Part shown: positions 57,568-64,000 of the stretch, piece after piece
Numbering within the stretch: position 1 is the first letter of the stretch
How the letters are laid out: every line of letters starts with the position of its first letter
Source of the DNA: Xylanimonas ulmi
GTDB taxonomy: Bacteria; Actinomycetota; Actinomycetes; Actinomycetales; Cellulomonadaceae
DNA: 64,000 nt
Reading direction: 5' to 3'
NCBI RefSeq assembly: GCF_004216535.1
Contig: NZ_SGWX01000001.1
Location: 1,612,001 to 1,676,000 of the forward strand
Notes under the pieces: generated by a model
Seen by the model: the letters and a program-made list of their open reading frames with translations, nothing else
Databases searched by the model: none
What the model was told of the DNA's origin: nothing
Position numbers and translations under genes: made by a program

Positions 57568-60153
57568 GCAGCGTCGCCCCCACGCCGTCCGCGGCCGCGA
57601 CGACGCCCTCGCGCACGGCGCGCACCTCGTCGGCCGAGAGCGTGCGGTCACCCGCCCGCAGGCGCACCGAGTACGCCAGCGACTTCTTGCCGGCGCCGAG
57701 CTGCTCGCCCGTGAACACGTCGAACAGCGTGACGTCCTCGAGCAGATCGCCGGCGCCGGCCACCACCGCCGCGCGCACGGTCTCGGCGGGCACATCGGCG
57801 TCGACGACGAACGCGAAGTCCTCCTTCGCGGCCGGGAACGCCGGGACGGGCGCGGCCGTGACGGGCTCGTCGCCCGCGGCCGCGACAAGCGCCGACAGGT
57901 CGAGCTCGAAGGCGACCGAGCGCGCCGGCAGCCCCGTGCGCTCGACGACCTTGGGATGCAGCTCCCCCGCGTGGCCCACGACGACGCCGCCCGCCACGAG
58001 CCGCGCACAGCGGCCGGGGTGCCAGGGCATCGTCTCGGTGTCGGGCTCGACGCTCACCCCGACGCCCACGCGCTGCGCCACGAGCCGCGCGGCGTCCAGG
58101 GCGTCGGCCCAGTCCGCGGCCCGCCCCTCGCCCCACCAGCCGGCCGGGGCGCGTCGGCCCGTGAGCACGCCCGCCACGTGACGCGGCTGCGCCGGGACGG
58201 CGGCCGCGAGCGCCGCGAGCTCGTCCTGGGACGGGCGCACGCCGACGGGCAGCGACGGCGCGGCGGGAGCGTCGGCGCCCGGCAGGGTCACCAGCCCCAC
58301 CTCGAAGACCGCGACGTCGGGCAGGCCGCGCGCGACATTGCGACGCGCGGTCTCCACGAGCGTGGCCAGCAGCGACGTGCGCAACAGTGGACGGTCCTCG
58401 GCGAGCGGGTTGGCCAGGCGCACCGCGGTGCGGCGCGCGTCGCCCTGGGGCAGGCCCAGCGCGTCGAGCTCGCCGGGTCCGATGAACGGGTAGGACAGCG
58501 TCTCGACGAGCCCGGCCTCGGCGAGGGCGCGGGCGACCGAGCGGCGCGCGCGCTGCTCGACGGTCAGGCCGCGGCCGCCAGGGGCGGCGGGCAGCACCGA
58601 CGGCACCTGGTCGTAGCCGGCGATGCGGACGATCTCCTCGACCAGCGCGACGCGCTCGGTCAGGTCGGGCCGCCAGGTCGGCGGGGTCACCACGACCGAG
58701 TCGTCGGCGCCGGGCGCCACGACGCAGCCGATCTGCTCCAGGATGCCGACGACCTGCTCGCGGGTGTACTCGACGCCCGCGACGCGCGTGGCGAGCCCGA
58801 CCGGCAGCGTGATCGGGGCCGGGGCGGCCGTCGCGTCGAGGTCGCTCACGGCCGGGTCGGCGACACCGCCGCCGTGCTCGACCAACAGGTCGACGACGCG
58901 CTGCGCCGCGACCGCGGACAGGCGCGGGTCCACGCCGCGCTCGAAGCGCTTGGCCGCCTCCGAGGGCAGCTTGTGGCGCCGGGCGCTGCGCGCGACCGAG
59001 ATCGGGTCGAAGTGCGCGGCCTCGACCAGCACCGCCGTCGTCGTCGCGGAGACCTCGGACGAGGCGCCGCCCATGACGCCCGCGATGCCGAGCACGCGGC
59101 TCGCGCGCTCACCCGCCGGCGAGTCGGTGATGAGCAGGTCCTCGGGGTCGAGCGCGCGGTCGACGTCGTCGAGCGTCGTCAGGCGCTCGCCCGCTGCGGC
59201 GCGGCGGACCACGATGGGTGCGGCGACCTTGTCGAGGTCGTAGGCGTGCAGCGGCTGGCCCAGGTCGAGCATGACGTAGTTCGTCACGTCGACCGCCAGC
59301 GAGATCGAGCGCATGCCCGAGCCCTCCAGGCGCCGGCGCATCCACGCGGGCGTCGGCGCGGCCGGGTCGATGCCGCGCACGACGCGCGTGACGAACCGGT
59401 CGCAGCCGACCGCGCCGTTCAGCGGCGCGGCGTCGTCGACCTCGACCGCGAACCCGTCCGGCGTCGCGGCCGGCGGGGCCGCCGTCAGGCTCTCGGGCAG
59501 GCCGCGGTCGGTGAAGCGGGCGCCGGTCGAGTGCGCGTACTCGCGCGCGACACCGCGGTAGCTGAACGCGTACCCGCGGTCCGGGGTCACGTTGATCTCC
59601 AGCACCTCGTCGCCCAGGCCCAGCAGGGCGATCGCGTCCTGGCCCGGGGTCAGCGCCGACTCGTCGAAGCCGAGGCGCGGCAGGACGATGATGCCGTCGT
59701 GGTCCTCGCCCAGGCCCAGCTCGCGCTGCGAGCAGATCATGCCGTCGGAGACATGCCCGTAAGTCTTGCGGGCCGCGATGGGGAACGGTCCAGGCAGCAC
59801 CGTGCCGGGCAGCGCGACGACGACGAGGTCGCCGACGCCGAAGTTGTGCGCGCCGCAGATGATGCCGCGGGCGCCGCCGGGCGGGATGTCGGCGTCGTCG
59901 ACGCCCTTGATCTGCGCGGCGTTGTGCTCCGGGCCGACGTCGACCAGGCACCAGTTGATGGTCTTGCCGTTCTTCTGCGGCTCGGGCGTCTGGGCGAGCA
60001 CCCGTCCGACGACCAGCGGCCCGCTCACCTTGGCGGCGTGGACCGCCTCCTCCTCAAGGCCGACGCGCACCAGGTCGGCGGCGAGCTGCTCGGCCGTAAG
60101 GCCGTGGGGAAGCTCGACGTGCTCGGCGAGCCACTCCGTGACGACGAGGGGCA

Positions 60154-60154
<1 letters not shown>
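57560..60154 (-). CDS. pheT: Phenylalanyl-tRNA synthetase beta subunit
   Basis: PheT is the tRNA-binding and editing subunit of the alpha2-beta2 enzyme. The 864-residue protein shows an N-terminal OB-fold tRNA-binding domain (GPLVVGRVLAQTPEPQ, GARGIICGAHNFGVGD), the B3/B4 editing region, the B5 domain, a catalytic-like core (PSEAAKRFERGVDPRLSAVA) and a C-terminal FDX-ACB anticodon domain (FPAAKEDFAFVVDADVPAE). It starts inside the pheS stop (TGATG). Confidence 0.97.
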
Positions 60155-61284
<1,130 letters not shown>

Positions 61285-61286
61285 TC

Positions 61287-61292
61287 AGTCTA
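61287..61292 (-). promoter_or_regulatory. Putative -10 element of pheST
   Basis: The minus strand reads TAGACT 70 bases upstream of the pheS start. The leader between them has no obvious phenylalanine-rich leader peptide or T-box. Confidence 0.4.
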
Positions 61293-61354
61293 GGCGGCTG
61301 GGCGTGGACCGGGCGGCGTGGGACGCCGTCGCGCCCGCTCACCCGGCCCGGGCG

Positions 61355-62008
61355 TCATCCACGGCCGAGCGCGAGCACCGCCACATCGCGGTGCAGCGGG
61401 CCGCCCGAACGTCCGGCGCCCAGCTCGGAGGCGACGACGTGGACGGACGTGACGCGCCAGGCCGGGCCACGGTAGACCGCGAGCGCATGCGCCCAGGCGG
61501 CGAGCGGCGCGCCCTCCTCGACCCGGCCGCGCGGGCGGCGCGAGCCACCGCGGTCCGTCATCCCACGGCTCGTCATGCCGCGCTGCGCGACGCGTGACGC
61601 CGACGCTCTGGCCAGCGTCAGGTGCGGGCGTCCCCCGGCGCGGTCGTCCGCGCGCAGGCCCGCCTCGGCCGCGGCCTCGCCGACGGCGGCCGCCAGTTCA
61701 CGCAGTCCCGGGAGGCCCTCCCCGACCCCCACCCACAGCGTGCGTCCGCCGAACGAGCCACCGCCCGCCAGCGCGACCTCGAACGGCTCGACCAGGGCGA
61801 GCGCCGCGGCGAGCGACGTCGCGTAGCCCGGCACGGCGCCGTCGGGCGCCTCGCCGTGGAAGGCCAGGGTCACGTGCCGCTGCTCCTTGGGCGTCCAGCG
61901 CAGCCCGGCGCCCGGGTCGGCGACGGCGGCGCCGCCGATGGAGCCCAGCGCGAGGTCGAGGTGCGCGGACGCCTCCGCGGAAGGGTAGACGGCGGTGAAC
62001 AGGCGCAT
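61355..62008 (-). CDS. 2'-5' RNA ligase family protein (ThpR-like)
   Basis: This 217-residue 2H phosphoesterase-family protein has both HxT motifs, in EQRHVTLAFHGEA and GGRPHLTLARASA. Such enzymes act on 2',5' or cyclic phosphates of RNA; a precise role is unknown. Between the second HxT motif and the last strand is a charged insertion, RGMTDRGGSRRPRGRVEEG, absent from most family members I recall. It lies downstream of pheS on the same strand, with repeats on its 5' side. Confidence 0.85.
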   Translation of the reverse strand: MRLFTAVYPSAEASAHLDLALGSIGGAAVADPGAGLRWTPKEQRHVTLAFHGEAPDGAVPGYATSLAAALALVEPFEVALAGGGSFGGRTLWVGVGEGLPGLRELAAAVGEAAAEAGLRADDRAGGRPHLTLARASASRVAQRGMTSRGMTDRGGSRRPRGRVEEGAPLAAWAHALAVYRGPAWRVTSVHVVASELGAGRSGGPLHRDVAVLALGRG

Positions 62009-62036
62009 AGGTCGATCGTCGCAGGTGCGTGGGCGG

Positions 62037-62135
62037 GGTCTCGACAGGCTCGACCGGCGGGACGGTGCGGGCGGGGGTCTCGACAGGCTCGACCGGCGGG
62101 ACGGTGCGGGCGGGGTCTCGACGGGCTCGACCGGC
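62037..62135. repeat. Three tandem 38-39-bp GGTCTCGACAGGCTCGACC units
   Basis: Units start at 62037, 62076 and 62114 and read GGTCTCGACAGGCTCGACC (the third has GGG for AGG), each followed by GGCGGGACGGTGCGGGCG-like sequence. The same core is found in the argD 3' end. They occupy the 165-bp gap between the ligase-like and methyltransferase genes. Confidence 0.85.
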
Positions 62136-62173
62136 GGGGAGGCGGGGAGGTGGAGGCGCGGGCTCGGCGGGTG

Positions 62174-63040
62174 TCAGCGGTGGGCGCGGCTTGAGGCGTA
62201 GAGGCAGACGGTGGCGGCTGTCGCGAGGTTGAGGGACTCGGCCCTGCCGCGGATCGGCACACGCACGACGGCGTCGGCGAGCGCGCGGTCGGGCTCGGCC
62301 AGGCCCCATGCCTCGTTGCCGAACACCCAGGCGGTGGGCGCGGCGAGGTCGGGCGCGCCCGCGGCGCGTTCACCCGCCGCACCGGCGACGTCGAGCAGGT
62401 CGTCGAGGTCGAGGTCGCCCGCGCCGTCGGCGGCGAGCACAGTGAGCCCGGCGGCGCGCACGGCGTCGACGACGTCGGCGAGCGGGACACCCGCGACGAC
62501 GGGCACGTGGAACAGCGAGCCCGCCGTCGAGCGCACGACCTTCGGGTTGTGCACGTCGACGCTCTCGCCCGCGAGCACGACCAGGTCGGCGCCGGCGGCG
62601 TCGGCGGCGCGGATGACGGCGCCGGCGTTGCCGGGGTCGCGCACGGTGGCCAGCACCGCCACGAGCGGCGGGCGGCGCCCGCCCGCATCGCCCGCGCGCG
62701 CGCCGTCGAGCCCCGCGAGCGCGTCAGCCAGGGCGAGTGGCCGGCTGTCGACGACGGCGAGCACGCCCTGGGCGTCGGGGCTCATGGCCTCCAGGACCTC
62801 GCGCGTGCCGAGGTGCACGTAGAGCCCCGCGGCGCGCGCCTGCGTGAGGATCTCGTCGTAGCGCTCGGCGGTCGCGGGGGTCAGATAGACGTCGCGCACG
62901 GACTCGGGGGCGAATCGCACGGCCTCGCGCACGCCCTGCGGCCCCTCGACCAGGAACCGTCCGTGCCGCTGACGCGCAGAACGCCCGGACAGCGCCCGCA
63001 CCTGCTTGACGCGGTCGGCTCGCGGGTTCGCGAGCGACAC
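62174..63040 (-). CDS. TrmH/SpoU-family rRNA 2'-O-methyltransferase (TsnR-like)
   Basis: This 288-residue SPOUT methyltransferase carries a small N-terminal substrate-binding domain (SARQRHGRFLVEGPQGVREA) and the knotted SAM domain: VLATVRDPGNAGAVIRAADA (motif 1), AWVFGNEAWGL (motif 2) and IRGRAESLNLATAATVCLY (motif 3). GTG 63040 is preferred; TTG 63079, directly after the rplT stop, is possible and would give 301 residues. The order rplT-TrmH-like-pheST matches M. tuberculosis (Rv1643-Rv1644, then Rv1649-1650). Confidence 0.9.
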   Translation of the reverse strand: MSLANPRADRVKQVRALSGRSARQRHGRFLVEGPQGVREAVRFAPESVRDVYLTPATAERYDEILTQARAAGLYVHLGTREVLEAMSPDAQGVLAVVDSRPLALADALAGLDGARAGDAGGRRPPLVAVLATVRDPGNAGAVIRAADAAGADLVVLAGESVDVHNPKVVRSTAGSLFHVPVVAGVPLADVVDAVRAAGLTVLAADGAGDLDLDDLLDVAGAAGERAAGAPDLAAPTAWVFGNEAWGLAEPDRALADAVVRVPIRGRAESLNLATAATVCLYASSRAHR

Positions 63041-63080
63041 GTCGAGGGTCGGGCCCGTCCGGGCGTCCGGTGCGCTCAAC

Positions 63081-63467
63081 TCAGGCAGCGGCCTTGGGCG
63101 CGTTGACGTCCGCGGGCAGCGCCTTCTTGGCGACCTCGACGAGCGCGTTGAACGCGGCCACGTCGTTGACCGCCAGCTCGGCGAGCATGCGGCGGTCGAC
63201 CTCGACACCCGCCAGGCCGAGGCCCTGGATGAAGCGGTTGTAGGTGATCCCCTGGGCGCGGGCCGCAGCGTTGATGCGCTGGATCCACAGCTTGCGGAAG
63301 TCGCCCTTCTTGACCTTGCGGTCGCGGTAGGCGTAGACGAGGGAGTGGGTGACCTGCTCCTTCGCCTTGCGGTAAAGGCGCGAGCGCTGGCCGCGGTAAC
63401 CGCTGGCGCGCTCGAGGGTCGTACGGCGCTTCTTCTGGGCGTTGACCGCCCGCTTCACGCGTGCCAC
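63081..63467 (-). CDS. rplT: 50S ribosomal protein L20
   Basis: L20 binds 23S rRNA early in 50S assembly and can repress its own operon. The 128-residue protein reads [20 protein letters not shown], followed by [20 protein letters not shown] and [20 protein letters not shown], the normal family sequence. It follows rpmI by 64 bases that hold a perfect hairpin. Confidence 0.98.
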   Translation of the reverse strand: MARVKRAVNAQKKRRTTLERASGYRGQRSRLYRKAKEQVTHSLVYAYRDRKVKKGDFRKLWIQRINAAARAQGITYNRFIQGLGLAGVEVDRRMLAELAVNDVAAFNALVEVAKKALPADVNAPKAAA

Positions 63468-63503
63468 GTGATGCTCCTTGTGATTCGGGGCCCGAAGTGC
63501 TCC

Positions 63504-63524
63504 GCGCGGTCATGCTGACCGCGC
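63504..63524 (-). terminator. Hairpin between rpmI and rplT
   Basis: GCGCGGTCA and TGACCGCGC form a perfect 9-bp stem with a 3-base loop. No T-run follows, so a processing or attenuation role is as likely as termination. Confidence 0.45.
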
Positions 63525-63531
63525 CGGGAGG

Positions 63532-63726
63532 TCACTTGCCGAGCAGCTTCTTGATCTTCTTGACGTCGGCGGGCGCGACGACCTGGTCCTGGGCCAGACG
63601 CCGCGTGCGAGTGCTCGGCTTGTGCTCGAACAGGTGGCGGGCGTTCGCCTGCTCGCGCATGACCTTGCCGCTCCCGGTGATCCGGAAGCGCTTCTTGGCG
63701 CCGGAGTGCGTCTTGTTCTTCGGCAT
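63532..63726 (-). CDS. rpmI: 50S ribosomal protein L35
   Basis: This 64-residue basic protein starts [20 protein letters not shown], the standard L35 sequence, and ends KKIKKLLGK. It lies between infC and rplT, the universal order. Confidence 0.98.
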   Translation of the reverse strand: MPKNKTHSGAKKRFRITGSGKVMREQANARHLFEHKPSTRTRRLAQDQVVAPADVKKIKKLLGK

Positions 63727-63780
63727 GACTGCCGTCTCTCCTCGTGTCGGTCACCCACCCCGAAGGGCGGGGACGTGGTG

Positions 63781-63804
63781 CGGGCGACGGGTTGCCGTCG
63801 CCCG
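63781..63804 (-). promoter_or_regulatory. Hairpin between infC and rpmI
   Basis: CGGGCGACGG and CCGTCGCCCG form a perfect 10-bp stem with a 4-base loop 55 bases upstream of rpmI. Its position would suit an L20-type autoregulatory leader or partial terminator; no T-run is visible. Confidence 0.45.
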
Positions 63805-63830
63805 GATTCATCGGTTGCTGGTCAGCCGCC

Positions 63831-64000
63831 TCAGCGTGGGCTGCGCGGGCTGGGCTTGGGCGCGATCGGCTTGGGCGCGACCGGCTTGGGCGCCGCCGGC
63901 TTCGCCGCGACGGGCTTGGCCACCGTCGGCTTCGGCGCGGGGCGCGCAGGAGCCGGCTTCACCGCAGCAGGAACCGGGCGCGGGGCCGGCGGACGCGGGG
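63831..64000 (-). CDS. infC: Translation initiation factor IF-3, C-terminal tail (cut by window edge)
   Basis: Only the last ~56 residues are in view. They form a Pro/Lys/Ala repeat (VAKPVAAKPAAPKPVAPKP and similar), ending SPRSPR. The conserved infC-rpmI-rplT order identifies the gene; the tail is typical of long Ala/Pro/Lys extensions on actinobacterial IF-3. The folded domains lie outside the window, so the call depends on context. Confidence 0.75.
   Translation of the reverse strand, partial: PRPPAPRPVPAAVKPAPARPAPKPTVAKPVAAKPAAPKPVAPKPIAPKPSPRSPR

Overview
The window is a chromosomal segment of a high-G+C Gram-positive actinobacterium. The rRNA genes and gene content suggest Micrococcales, somewhere near Cellulomonadaceae or Promicromonosporaceae; this placement is inference. 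Supporting signs are very high GC at third codon positions, frequent GTG starts, many ATGA or GTGA stop/start overlaps, leaderless-type promoters (a -10 hexamer six bases before the start codon), an actinobacterial hairpin insertion in the 23S rRNA and a SUF-only Fe-S system led by SufR. From about 20.8 kb to the end, gene order follows, from memory and in blocks, M. tuberculosis Rv1641-Rv1700: infC, rpmI, rplT, tsnR, pheST, arg genes, mpg, tyrS, Rv1691, Rv1692, Rv1693, tlyA, nadK, recN, steA, mctB, pyrG, NUDIX.

1-5.6 kb is accessory and decaying. It holds the right part of an IS21-family element (istA end, istB, a reversed passenger gene and terminal repeats). The element lies against a broken HAD-type RNA-repair-like gene. 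After that come an intact RecB-like/RNase H-like nuclease and a multiply frameshifted cysteine-rich gene.

5.6-12.4 kb is a complete suf operon on the minus strand: sufR-sufB-sufD-Rieske ferredoxin-sufC-sufS-sufU-sufT. A near-palindrome fills the 17-bp spacer of the putative sufR promoter. 12.5-17.3 kb (plus strand) has an ABC exporter pair, heme A synthase ctaA and a second, DrrAB-like ABC pair. 17.4-20.7 kb is a giant SARP-type (BTAD/NB-ARC/TPR) regulator. 20.8-33.3 kb (minus) is the conserved NUDIX, pyrG, murJ, GT4-like, mctB, steA, recN, nadK, tlyA, small protein and HAD-IIA series, followed by an unusual protein with a 450-residue Arg/Gly/Asp-rich disordered region and an acidic tail.

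35.6-41.6 kb is a full rrn operon (minus strand, 16S-23S-5S) with promoter, leader, 23S processing stem and terminator, and no tRNA in the spacer. 41.6-51.8 kb is tyrS, mpg, a P-loop kinase and an arginine biosynthesis operon argCJBDF-argR-argH under an ARG-box operator. 51.9-56.7 kb has a quinone oxidoreductase and a Van-like cell-wall module (VanY-like peptidase plus VanZ) divergent from an OmpR/histidine kinase pair. 56.7-64 kb has an SDR enzyme, pheST, a 2'-5' RNA ligase-like gene, a SpoU rRNA methyltransferase and rplT-rpmI-infC.

The most unusual non-coding signals are two intergenic arrays of the 8-mer GTTCGAGC at 19-20 bp spacing, folded into long inverted repeats and both placed just 3' of a gene in the same relative orientation. 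A second repeat family (core GGTCTCGACAGGCTCGACC) occurs as tandem copies in one intergenic region and has apparently become the coding 3' end of argD.
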